From Natranaeroarchaeum sulfidigenes (GTDB lineage: Archaea > Halobacteriota > Halobacteria > Halobacteriales > Natronoarchaeaceae), in contig NZ_CP064786.1 of assembly GCF_017094485.1 (NCBI RefSeq), positions 1,240,001 to 1,304,000 on the forward strand: a DNA stretch of 64,000 nucleotides, in the 5' to 3' direction. The translations under genes and the position numbers were made by a program. Shown here piece after piece: positions 43,815 to 52,282 of the stretch. The notes below the pieces were generated by a model. It had not been told where the DNA came from, ran no database searches, and saw only the letters and a program-made list of their open reading frames with translations. Every line of letters starts with the position of its first letter. Positions within the stretch are counted from its first letter, which is position 1.

Positions 43815-45590
43815 ATGAGTTATCAGAACAGACGACAATTTCTCGGTATGGTCGGTATCGGTGGCAGCGTCGTGGCTGCTGGGTGTCTTGGCTCAGACGA
43901 TGAGGATCCCTCTACTGAAAACGGATCCAGTGATGACGATGATGGCGACGGTACCGGTGACAGTGAGACGATCACCGTCGACGACACCATTCAATCGGCA
44001 GTCGACAGCGCCCAGTCGGGAGATACTATCGAGATTCCGGAGGGAACGTACGAGGAGTTCGTTCGGATCGAAACCGATCTCTCTCTCACTGCAACGGGGG
44101 ACGTAGTACTGGAGGGTGCGAACATCGAACCAGAAGACAGTGATGATGATGCGGTCGGTATCGAGGTGGATGCCTCGGATGTTTCAGTGGCGGGTGTGGA
44201 GATTGTCGGCTACGCGGACGCGGCGATCGCGACCATCGAGTCCGCTTCGTCGATATCGGTCAGTGACGTACAGATCGCAGACTGTGTGGAAGGTGTTGTC
44301 GTCGAAGCGGACGAGATTGTGCTTCAGGACAGTGCGTTCGGAGAGATCGACGGAGCTGGAGCGAGCCTCGTTGCGTCCCGTAGTGGTACAGTTACGGTCG
44401 AGAGCGTGACCGTCGAAGACTGTGGTGGGAACGGTGTCGACGTACAGGGCGGCGAAAGCGTGACAATCTCTGACGTGCAGGCAACGGCGAACGACCGGGG
44501 CGTCAGAATCCACGGCGGTGACGCCCGCGATCAAACTGCCGAGATTCGGGACGTAATCGCGACTGGGAACGAGCGCGGAATCGTCATCGAAGAGGCCAGC
44601 GGTGACAGTGAGCGGAGCCTCGAGCACGTCGAAATCCGTGACGGGACCGGTGGGATCGAAGTTGTTGGGGACACCATCACGCTCGAAGACGCCCTCGTGT
44701 CGGATCACTCGCTCGGGGTCACCCATCGTTCTGCGATACTGCTCGAGAGTTCACCTGACGGCCACGTTACCGTGAACGACATTGAGGTGACAGATATAGA
44801 GGCAAGCAGTTCGAACGACAAAGCCGGGAGAGGTCTTACTGTCATCGATGGCGGAGAGGTAGAGATGGTAGACATCGAGATCACACGAGCGTACGGTAAC
44901 GTGATCCACGTTGAGACAGAGGACGGACGGGATCGATCCGTCTCGATTACCGATGCTCAGCTCGTCTCGAACGGTCTATCCAGCGCCATTCAGGTCGACG
45001 ATGCGGGCGGTACGAACTCGATCGTCCTTGAGCGTATTCGGACGGAAGATACCGTTCGGGGTATCGAGATCGTCGGCGATACTGTCACAGTTGAAGAGGT
45101 CGATGTAAACGGGGTTGTCGGGGGCGGCTCCCCCGGTATCGGTATCGAGAGCACCGCCGACGGAGAGGTAGTGCTGGAAGATATCAGTGTGACTGGGGCA
45201 GAAGGTGGGAGTTCCTACAGTCCATGGGGTCGCGGGGTCGAAGTCGTCGACGGTGAGTCCGTAACGATCTCGGATGCCTCGCTTACACAGAACTACGGGG
45301 ACAACCTGAGTATCGAAGCTGATGCCGTCCGTGATCAATCCATTCAGATCGAATCCGTGTTCGCCGAAACGAATACGGCCGGGAGTGGTATCGTCACTGC
45401 CGGTAGTAGCGGTAGTGACACCGTTGAGATCACGGATTGTGACTCGAACAATCACGCTGCCTACGGTTTCGATATCGGTGGGGAATCGATTAGTATAGAA
45501 AACTGCAGCGCCGCTGATAACGATCGAGATGGTCTCAACCTGCGCGACATCGACGAGGCCGAGGCAAACATCTCGGGCAGTAATCTTTGA
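43815..45590 (+). CDS. Secreted lipoprotein with right-handed beta-helix repeats
   Basis: 591 aa. The N-terminus NRRQFLGMVGIGGSVVAAGC is a Tat signal with a lipobox. An Asp/Ser/Gly-rich spacer (residues 25-55) leads into TIQSAVDSAQSGDTIEIPEG, the start of a pectate-lyase/NosD-like parallel beta-helix that runs to the C-terminus with about 20 turns of the V-x-I-x-D-x pattern. No catalytic cluster is evident, so polysaccharide binding or lyase activity are both possible. A TATA-like GTTTAATA 28 bases upstream and GAGGTT before the ATG support the start. Confidence 0.88.
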   Translation: MSYQNRRQFLGMVGIGGSVVAAGCLGSDDEDPSTENGSSDDDDGDGTGDSETITVDDTIQSAVDSAQSGDTIEIPEGTYEEFVRIETDLSLTATGDVVLEGANIEPEDSDDDAVGIEVDASDVSVAGVEIVGYADAAIATIESASSISVSDVQIADCVEGVVVEADEIVLQDSAFGEIDGAGASLVASRSGTVTVESVTVEDCGGNGVDVQGGESVTISDVQATANDRGVRIHGGDARDQTAEIRDVIATGNERGIVIEEASGDSERSLEHVEIRDGTGGIEVVGDTITLEDALVSDHSLGVTHRSAILLESSPDGHVTVNDIEVTDIEASSSNDKAGRGLTVIDGGEVEMVDIEITRAYGNVIHVETEDGRDRSVSITDAQLVSNGLSSAIQVDDAGGTNSIVLERIRTEDTVRGIEIVGDTVTVEEVDVNGVVGGGSPGIGIESTADGEVVLEDISVTGAEGGSSYSPWGRGVEVVDGESVTISDASLTQNYGDNLSIEADAVRDQSIQIESVFAETNTAGSGIVTAGSSGSDTVEITDCDSNNHAAYGFDIGGESISIENCSAADNDRDGLNLRDIDEAEANISGSNL

Positions 45591-45603
45591 AACCGCACCC
45601 ACA

Positions 45604-45660
45604 TTGACATCCTCCACACGACTGAAGTCGTGGGCTTTCTCCTCGATGTTCTGTAAACCA
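45604..45660 (-). mobile_element. IS200/IS605-type right-end hairpin scar
   Basis: On the minus strand the segment contains CACGACT-TC-AGTCGTG, a perfect 7-bp hairpin with a 2-base loop (45617-45632), followed by GTGGAGGATGTCAA. This closely resembles the right end of haloarchaeal TnpB (IS1341-type) elements, where the hairpin and TGTCAA edge also form the 3' end of the guide RNA. Upstream on the same strand, EFPWFTEHRGESPRLQS may be an eroded TnpB tail. No tnpA or intact tnpB is present, so this is a remnant or a miniature derivative. Confidence 0.6.
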
Positions 45661-45874
45661 GGGGAATTCTTTTTGCACGTCCCCAGTTAGCCACGAGTGG
45701 TACCCGCAGCGAGCGGAGCGACCGAGGATATCCGAGCAGAAAAAAGATGGCCTGCATTCAGCAAGTAGATGGAATCGCTCACCTGCTGACGGTGTCAACA
45801 GAGCCAGATCGATACAATAACCGATCCTGTAGCGGGCAACAGTTATACGACGTGGGTCGGTACCGTATCACACG

Positions 45875-46345
45875 ATGTACGATCGGATACTGGTCCCGAC
45901 AGACGGTTCGACCGGCGTCGGCCGGGCCGTCGAGCACGCCATCGAACTCGCGACGATCCACGACGCGACGGTGCATGCCATCTACGTCGTGAACTCCGCG
46001 ACGTTTGCGGGGCTCCCAATGGAGGCGTCCTGGGATGGGATCAGTGACGTGCTACGTGAGGAGGGCGAGGAAGCACTGGAACTGGTCGAAGAACTGGCTG
46101 CCAGGTCGACGGTTCCCGTCGAGACGCGACTGATCGACGGCTCGCCGCGGCGCGCAATCGTCGAGTACGCCGAGGGCCACGACTGCGATCTGATCGTCAT
46201 GGGGACCCACGGACGAGGGGGAATCGACAGACTGTTGATGGGAAGTGTGACCGAGGGTGTAATCAGAACGTCGGATCGGCCAGTACTGACAGTGCGGCGG
46301 GCATCGACCGCCGATCCGGACGGCGAACCGGATCGCGATGTCTGA
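45875..46345 (+). CDS. Universal stress protein, single domain
   Basis: 156 aa. ILVPTDGSTGVGRAVEHA begins the fold, and the ATP loop GTHGRGGIDRLLMGSVTEGVIRTS closes it, followed by PVLTVRR and an acidic tail of about 15 residues. It belongs to the ATP-binding branch by the intact G-x2-G-x9-G-S motif. It converges with birA, five bases between stops. Confidence 0.93.
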   Translation: MYDRILVPTDGSTGVGRAVEHAIELATIHDATVHAIYVVNSATFAGLPMEASWDGISDVLREEGEEALELVEELAARSTVPVETRLIDGSPRRAIVEYAEGHDCDLIVMGTHGRGGIDRLLMGSVTEGVIRTSDRPVLTVRRASTADPDGEPDRDV

Positions 46346-46350
46346 TGGAC

Positions 46351-47280
46351 TCAGGCCGGTCGGAGGTGTTCACAATCGCCCGCGTGGACGCGAACCGTCT
46401 CCGACCCGGTGTCGACAAGCAGGGTACCGGGCCGCTCGATATCGATGGCTTCCCCCTCGACGATACCGCTCGCCGTCTCGACGCGGACGCGCTGTCCCAG
46501 TGTCAGCGCGTTCTCGCGCCATCGTTCGAGGATCGCGTCCTCCTCAGAGAGGAGTTCGTCGAGTGCCTCCAGCACCCGCTGGGTGAACACGCGGCGGTCG
46601 ACGTCACCGACCTGGTCGCGGAGACTCGTTGCGCCCGCCGGTAGTTCGGCCACATCGATGTTGGCGTTGATCCCGATTCCGGGAACGACCCACGAGATGC
46701 GATCGGCTTCGCCCTCCATCTCGGTGAGAATCCCGGCGAGCTTTCTGTCACCATCCGCTGTCGGCACCAGCACGTCGTTTGGCCACTTGATTCGGGCGTC
46801 AACGCCCGCTTCTCTGGCGGCAGTTGTGGTCGCCACCGCGGCGGCGAGCGTCACCAGCGGAGCATGGGCCGGAGGGATATCGGGTCGGAGCACGGGACTC
46901 ACCCAGATGCCACCGCTCGGGGCGCTCCACTCGCGGTCGAGTCGTCCTCGACTGCCGGTCTGCTCGTCGGCGAGGACGACAAGGTTCTCTGCGCCCGCGC
47001 TTGCTGCCTCGCGTGCGCGATCGTTCGTACTGCCTATCGTATCGTGATATTCAATCTCGAACGGCGCATCCAGCCCGTATTCGACGGCGCTGGCTCCGAA
47101 CTCCGGCACTGATACGAGCCGGTAGCCGTTGTCACTCTCGATGAGGAATCCTTCCTCCCGCAGCGCCTCGACGTGTTTCCAGACCGCGGCTCGGGTAACA
47201 TCGAGGCGCTTTGCGAGGTCAGCACCCGAGACACCCTGCCCATCGATCGCTTCGAGGACGGCGCGTCGTGTATCGTTCAT
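46351..47280 (-). CDS. birA: Biotin-protein ligase with N-terminal helix-turn-helix (BirA type)
   Basis: 309 aa. Residues 1-60 are a winged helix (SGADLAKRLDVTRAAVWKHVEAL), residues 75-240 the ligase core with the adenylate loop GSRGRLDREWSAPSGGIWVS and the lysine motif IKWPNDVLV, and the end an SH3-like C-terminal domain. It activates biotin to biotinyl-AMP, transfers it to carboxylases and probably represses biotin genes. No biotin synthesis genes are next to it. Confidence 0.95.
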   Translation of the reverse strand: MNDTRRAVLEAIDGQGVSGADLAKRLDVTRAAVWKHVEALREEGFLIESDNGYRLVSVPEFGASAVEYGLDAPFEIEYHDTIGSTNDRAREAASAGAENLVVLADEQTGSRGRLDREWSAPSGGIWVSPVLRPDIPPAHAPLVTLAAAVATTTAAREAGVDARIKWPNDVLVPTADGDRKLAGILTEMEGEADRISWVVPGIGINANIDVAELPAGATSLRDQVGDVDRRVFTQRVLEALDELLSEEDAILERWRENALTLGQRVRVETASGIVEGEAIDIERPGTLLVDTGSETVRVHAGDCEHLRPA

Positions 47281-47381
47281 ATCAGTCTGTTTGTGGCATG
47301 GGGTAAAGTTGGTTCTGTCGCGTCGCCGACCCTCTACTCAAGTTGGGAAGTCCTAAATTCCTGCCCCGACAGAGTGGTGGT

Positions 47382-48377
47382 ATGGATACGTACGACCTGA
47401 TCACTCGCAACGCCGAGGAGGTCGTGACCGAGGAGGAAGTGGAGGCGCTGGCCGACGACCCCGATGAAAAACGGGCATACGTCGGTTACGAGCCATCCGG
47501 CGTGCTCCACCTCGGCCACCTGCTGACGGCGAACAAGTTAATCGATCTGCAGGATGCTGGGTTCGATATCGTCGTCCTGCTTGCGGATGTCCACGCCTAC
47601 CTGAACGGGAAAGGCACGTTTGAGGAGATCCGCGAGACGGCCGAACAGATGCGCGAACAGTTCCTCGCATATGGACTCGATGAGAACCAGACCGAGTTCG
47701 TCTACGGCTCTTCGTACCAGATGGACGAGGAATACGTCCTCGACGTCCACCAGATAGAACTGGAGACCTCGCTGAACCGCGCCCAGCGCGCGATGGCAGA
47801 GATTCAGGGTGGAGAGACGGCGAAGGTATCTCACGTCGTCTACCCGCTGATGCAGGCGCTCGATATCGAGTATCTCGACGTCGACCTCGCGGTCGGTGGA
47901 CTGGACCAGCGGAAAGTCCACATGCTCGCCCGGGAGGAGCTCCCGAGCCTTGACTACGACGTTCGGCCCGCCCTGCACACACCGATCATCGCTGACCTAA
48001 CGACTGGTGAGGGGAAGATGTCCTCCAGTGAGGGCGTCACCATCTCGATGGAGGACACGGCCGAGGAGCTTGAAGAGAAGGTAAACTCGGCGTTCTGTCC
48101 GCCAACCAGAGATCCCGAACCCGCCGAGGATGGCACCGAGCGAGAGAATCCCGTTCTGGAGTTGTTCCAGTATCACGTCTTCCCACGCTTTGCGACAGTA
48201 GTCGTCGAGCGTCCGGACCAGTACGGCGGTGATATCACGTACGACGACTACGAAGACCTCGCGGAGGACCTGGAGAGCGGGGAACTCCACCCGGCTGATG
48301 CGAAAGGAACCCTTGCGTCGTATCTCGACGAGCTGATCGCACCGGGACGTGATCGACTCGAAGAGCTCCGCGCGTAA
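47382..48377 (+). CDS. tyrS: Tyrosyl-tRNA synthetase
   Basis: 331 aa, the archaeal/eukaryotic length without an S4 domain. The HIGH motif is HLGH (residues 43-46), and the KMSKS motif is KMSSS (212-216). The tyrosine pocket is seen as YVGYEPSG, YQM and VGGLDQRKVH. The ATG at 47382 is the family start. The gene is divergent from birA with about 100 bases between starts. Confidence 0.96.
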   Translation: MDTYDLITRNAEEVVTEEEVEALADDPDEKRAYVGYEPSGVLHLGHLLTANKLIDLQDAGFDIVVLLADVHAYLNGKGTFEEIRETAEQMREQFLAYGLDENQTEFVYGSSYQMDEEYVLDVHQIELETSLNRAQRAMAEIQGGETAKVSHVVYPLMQALDIEYLDVDLAVGGLDQRKVHMLAREELPSLDYDVRPALHTPIIADLTTGEGKMSSSEGVTISMEDTAEELEEKVNSAFCPPTRDPEPAEDGTERENPVLELFQYHVFPRFATVVVERPDQYGGDITYDDYEDLAEDLESGELHPADAKGTLASYLDELIAPGRDRLEELRA

Positions 48378-48581
48378 CCCGGTATTCTTCTCACTGGCTT
48401 AATCAACTCCTTCTCGATGCTCCTGTGTGTTCTAGCCGTTACGGGACGAGTCATATTATCTCCATAACTTATGTGGATACGCCAGGGGACGTATCCGGTC
48501 CTTTAGCAGTTAATTTGTAACAGGTCTGAAAAAGGATTTTAGTAGGATGAAAAACGATATACTACTGTATCGGTGATCCAA

Positions 48582-48824
48582 ATGAGTCAGAGCACGTCAG
48601 ACCCGATCCGAGGAGAGTTGGCACGGAACCAGCAGACGACCCACGACTGGTCACTATCGAGGTACGATGTCGTCCTCATTCTGATACCTGCCGTCTTCCT
48701 GCTGGCCGCCCTGTTCGGATCGCTCGGGTCGATCCCGCTAAACCTGGCGCTGTTCGGAGCAGCGTTGATCGGCGCAGCCGCGGTGATCGACGGCGTGTTC
48801 TGGAACCCGCCGATGTCGCAGTAG
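48582..48824 (+). CDS. Small two-helix membrane protein
   Basis: 80 aa. A polar N-terminus of 28 residues precedes two hydrophobic helices (VVLILIPAVFLLAALFGSL and LALFGAALIGAAAVIDGVF). A TATA-like GATATACTAC lies 22-30 bases upstream. It belongs to a common type of short haloarchaeal membrane protein without known function. About 200 bases on either side carry no gene. Confidence 0.72.
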   Translation: MSQSTSDPIRGELARNQQTTHDWSLSRYDVVLILIPAVFLLAALFGSLGSIPLNLALFGAALIGAAAVIDGVFWNPPMSQ

Positions 48825-49042
48825 TTTGACGCCGTCGATACAGCGCGTTTTCTCCTGTCAGAGCACACCGCCAGCAGTGTATGTGCCCCGAACGATCACG
48901 TGATATCGCAACGGTTACCTGGTATCCGAACTGTCGCCAAACGTATAATATAGTTCGTATCGTAACCAGATAACGTAATGATACTACAGACCGCGGTCGG
49001 TGATGAACACTCCCCTACCAGCAGTCTCGTGGAGGCAGACAG

Positions 49043-49477
49043 ATGACGATGACTCTTCCGCTTCTCGTTGACACACCGGGTGCGGACGTGGCGTTTCTGA
49101 TCGGTCGCGTCCTCTTCGGTGCTGTGCTGGCCTTTACGGGCCTGAACCACTTTCTCGATCTCGATGCGATGAGCGGCTACGCCGAGATGAAGGGAATACC
49201 GGCTCCGAGGCTGAGCGTCGCCTTCAGTGGCGGAATGTTGGTGTTCGGCGGACTGGGTGTCGCACTTGGCGTCTTTCCGATCATCGCTGCTGGCGCGCTG
49301 GCAGTGTTCCTACTCGTCACGACGCCGATGATGCATGATTTCTGGGCGGCTCCAGAGGATCAACAGCAACAGGAGATGACGCAGTTCCTGAAAAACGTTG
49401 CACTGCTCGGTGGTGCGCTCGTCTTGCTTGTGTTGGGCGGTGCTGACTGGGCCTACTCGCTCGGTATCGGTCTCTGA
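49043..49477 (+). CDS. DoxX-family membrane protein
   Basis: 144 aa with four hydrophobic segments. The motif FLIGRVLFGAVLAFTGLNHFLDLDAM is the DoxX opening, and FWAAPEDQQQQEMTQFLKNVALLGGALVL is its characteristic end, with the FxxP-type loop. DoxX proteins associate with thiosulfate:quinone oxidoreductase or with oxidative-stress defence in other organisms; the role here is unknown. It precedes the ABC exporter operon by 70 bases but the latter has its own TATA box. Confidence 0.88.
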   Translation: MTMTLPLLVDTPGADVAFLIGRVLFGAVLAFTGLNHFLDLDAMSGYAEMKGIPAPRLSVAFSGGMLVFGGLGVALGVFPIIAAGALAVFLLVTTPMMHDFWAAPEDQQQQEMTQFLKNVALLGGALVLLVLGGADWAYSLGIGL

Positions 49478-49514
49478 GTCGGCACGGTTGTTGCCATCTA
49501 CGTTCCAGATAATC

Positions 49515-49522
49515 CTTTTATT
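49515..49522 (+). promoter_or_regulatory. TATA box of the ABC exporter operon
   Basis: CTTTTATT centred 30 bases before the GTG at 49548 fits a leaderless start and supports GTG as the initiation codon; the longer open frame from 49398 would overlap the doxX gene. Confidence 0.6.
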
Positions 49523-49547
49523 CCCCCGGTGCCTGCACCCGAGTAGT

Positions 49548-50420
49548 GTGATCGAGGTCGAGAATCTCCGCAAGGAGTACAGTGGATTTGTCGCGGTCGA
49601 GGACAGCACGTTCGAGGTCGACTCGGGCGAGGTGTTCGGTATCGTCGGCCCGAACGGAGCGGGAAAGACGACGACGCTGAAGATGCTCGCCGGCTTGATC
49701 GAGCCAACTGCTGGCACCGCCACCGTCGCTGGCGTCCAGGCTGGCGAGACCGAGATGCGCCAGAACCTCGGCTTTCTCCCCGAGGAGTCGCCGCTCTATG
49801 AAGACATGACGGCGATATCGTATCTCAACTTTTTTGCCGACCTTTATGACGTGCCAAAGGATGTTGCAACTGAGCGGATCACGGAAACGCTCGACCGGCT
49901 CGATCTCGAACACCGAAACCGGTCGATCGGTGACATGTCGAAGGGGATGAAGCGGAAGGTCGCCATCGCCCGCGCACTGGTTAACGATCCCGACGTCCTG
50001 ATATTCGACGAACCGGCCAGCGGACTCGACCCGCTGACGACCAACTACATTATCGAGTTCACCCGCGAACTGAGCGAGGAGGGCCGTACCGTCGTGTTCA
50101 GCGCGCACAACCTCTTTCACGTCGAGAGCATCTGTGACCGACTCGTCGTGATGAACCGCGGCGAGATTATCGCCAGAGGCACCATCGAGGGGATCCGTGA
50201 GCGCCATGGAACGTCCTCCTACACGGTGTATACAGATGTCGAAGTGCCCGATAGTGCCCAGAAGAACGGGCGGTTCGTCCGTGAAGCCGAGGATATGGAA
50301 GCAGTCGAAGATATTCGGGAGCGGGCGATCGCCGCAGGCGGGTCGGTGGTCGACATTCAGACGGAGACCCCGAGCCTCGAAGATATCTTCCTCGATATCG
50401 CCGGGGAGGCAGAGGCGTGA
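49548..50420 (+). CDS. ABC transporter ATP-binding protein (ABC-2 exporter type)
   Basis: 290 aa from a GTG. Walker A is GPNGAGKTTT, the Q loop is in NLGFLPEESPLYEDM, the signature is MSKGMKRKVAIARAL, Walker B is VLIFDEPASGLDP, and the H loop is VVFSAHNL. The C-terminal 70 residues resemble the regulatory tail of NatA/CcmA-like exporters. It powers the two permeases encoded downstream; the first overlaps its stop by four bases. Confidence 0.95.
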   Translation: MIEVENLRKEYSGFVAVEDSTFEVDSGEVFGIVGPNGAGKTTTLKMLAGLIEPTAGTATVAGVQAGETEMRQNLGFLPEESPLYEDMTAISYLNFFADLYDVPKDVATERITETLDRLDLEHRNRSIGDMSKGMKRKVAIARALVNDPDVLIFDEPASGLDPLTTNYIIEFTRELSEEGRTVVFSAHNLFHVESICDRLVVMNRGEIIARGTIEGIRERHGTSSYTVYTDVEVPDSAQKNGRFVREAEDMEAVEDIRERAIAAGGSVVDIQTETPSLEDIFLDIAGEAEA

Positions 50421-52282
50421 AGCCGCGAAAAACGCTCCGGGTGGCCCGCTGGGAACTGAGTCGTTCGGTCGGATCGGTCGACAAACGAACGGCGATCCTC
50501 GGCATTTTCGGACTGATACTCGTCTTCGGTGGCGGTCTCGCAGTGTTTGGCGGGAGCGTCGCCTTTGACGATGATATTTATCGGGTTGGCATTCCGCAAG
50601 ACAGCAGTTACTACGACGCCGTTGACGAGCATTCCGCGCTCAAACCCGTCTCCCCTGAAGACGACCTGATAGAGCGCGGCGATGCCGAGATCATGCTGGA
50701 GCCATACGGACCAGGCGGCTACGAGTTATCACAGGCGGAAACACAGAAAGGCGACGCCGCGATGGGCGAGTTCGAGGCGGCGATCGACGGCTACAACTTC
50801 CGGACGATGTCGGCCGAGAGCAACCAGACTGCCGCGTTCCCGGTGCTCGTCGACCTCCGGTACGAGGCTGGCGGAACCGGTGGGACGGTTATCGACGAGG
50901 ACCCGGCCGACACGACTCCGGATGATGCCGAAGAAACCGAGAGTGATGGCGATACCGGGACAGACGACGGGCAAGAACGGGACCCGGAGAACGGTGACAC
51001 AGACGACGGCAGGGTCGACGGTGACGAAGCCGGGGATGGGGACGACACTGCCGACAGCGACGACGATCCTGCGCCCGGCGATAGCTCGGATACTGGAAAC
51101 TGGATCAGCGACGCTATCGCCGGAGATGGTGTCGTGGATACACCTGCTGGAATCTCTCCACCCTTCCCTTTCGGCTCGCTGGTGCTTGCATTTCTGTTTA
51201 TTATTCCGATGAACTTCGTCATCCAGCTCTACGGTAGTTCGATCATGAACGAGCGGATTAACCGCCGCGGCGAACTGTTGCTCGTCGCGCCGGTGAGCCG
51301 TGGCGACGTGATCGTCGGAAAGACGTTACCGTATCTCGCCGCACTGGTCGTTGTCTCGGTCGCCATCGCCCTCGCGATCGAGGGCGGTCCAGTCTCTATC
51401 GCTGCCGTCGTTCCGATCGCCCTGTTATTCCTCGCTTCGACCTTCGTCGGCGCGATGTTCGCCCGTTCCTTCAAGGAGTTGACGTTCGTGACGGTGACGA
51501 TCAGCGTCTTGCTGACCTCGTACGTGTTCGTCCCGGCGATCTTCACCGAAATAACACCGATCGCACTGATATCGCCGTTGACGCTGGTCGTCTGGGATCT
51601 ACAGGGCGAGGCCGTCTCGGCGCTGCAGTACACGTTCTCTACCGGTGCGTTCTACCTCCTGAGCGTGCTCCTGTTCGGACTCGGGGCTGGCGTCTACCGC
51701 GAGGAAGACATGTTCTCACAGCGCTCAATTCACCTGAAAGTGCTGGATGCCCTGGCGAACTACGTCGCCGGGCTGAAAAGCGTCGCGGCGATCAGCGCGC
51801 TCATGATCCCCGTTGTATTCGTCGCCCAGTTACTCGCTGTGACGATTCTGTTTGCACTGCCGGAGGCGTTTGCGCTTCCCGTCTTGCTCCTGTGGATCTC
51901 CTGTACCGAGGAGCTTGCAAAGAGCCTGCACATCTACGCAGGCTACGCACACAACCGGTTCGACCGCTCAATCCGCACCGCGGTCGCCGTCGGTGCGGCG
52001 AGCGGGCTGGGCTTTTTCCTCGCCGAGAAAGTGACACACGTCGCCCAGATCGTCGGGATCACACAGCTAGAACTGGGTGCGGCCGCGTTCCCGACGACCG
52101 AGGCCGTCTCTCCAGTACTCGCGGTCGGGCTCTTTTTCCTGCCGCTTGCGCTGCATGTCCTCACCGCAGTCGTCTCCACGATCGGTGCGCGACGCGACCG
52201 AGTTCACTACATGGCGATGCTCGTCCTCGCTATCTCGATCCACACGCTGTACAACTACGTGGTGATCTTCCATGTCCAGTAA
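50417..52282 (+). CDS. ABC-2 permease fused to a PrsW-like intramembrane protease domain
   Basis: 621 aa. Residues 1-430 are an ABC-2 permease: TM1 near 28-48, a 200-residue outer loop whose part 160-230 is Asp/Glu/Gly-rich and disordered, then about five helices from 252. Residues 455-620 are extra helices carrying CTEELAKS (Glu498, Glu499), GLGFFLAEKVTH (Glu537), LALHVLTAVVSTIG (His580) and SIHTLYNY (His609, Asn613), the conserved pattern of PrsW/Rce1 glutamic intramembrane proteases. The fusion suggests a transporter that clips its own cargo or a membrane substrate. It overlaps the ATPase gene by four bases and the next permease by eleven. Confidence 0.85.
   Translation: MKPRKTLRVARWELSRSVGSVDKRTAILGIFGLILVFGGGLAVFGGSVAFDDDIYRVGIPQDSSYYDAVDEHSALKPVSPEDDLIERGDAEIMLEPYGPGGYELSQAETQKGDAAMGEFEAAIDGYNFRTMSAESNQTAAFPVLVDLRYEAGGTGGTVIDEDPADTTPDDAEETESDGDTGTDDGQERDPENGDTDDGRVDGDEAGDGDDTADSDDDPAPGDSSDTGNWISDAIAGDGVVDTPAGISPPFPFGSLVLAFLFIIPMNFVIQLYGSSIMNERINRRGELLLVAPVSRGDVIVGKTLPYLAALVVVSVAIALAIEGGPVSIAAVVPIALLFLASTFVGAMFARSFKELTFVTVTISVLLTSYVFVPAIFTEITPIALISPLTLVVWDLQGEAVSALQYTFSTGAFYLLSVLLFGLGAGVYREEDMFSQRSIHLKVLDALANYVAGLKSVAAISALMIPVVFVAQLLAVTILFALPEAFALPVLLLWISCTEELAKSLHIYAGYAHNRFDRSIRTAVAVGAASGLGFFLAEKVTHVAQIVGITQLELGAAAFPTTEAVSPVLAVGLFFLPLALHVLTAVVSTIGARRDRVHYMAMLVLAISIHTLYNYVVIFHVQ

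Noticed and set aside
49043-49477. DoxX gene as first gene of the ABC exporter operon
   Set aside because: A separate TATA box at 49515-49522 with correct spacing to the ATPase start argues for independent transcription, though read-through is possible.
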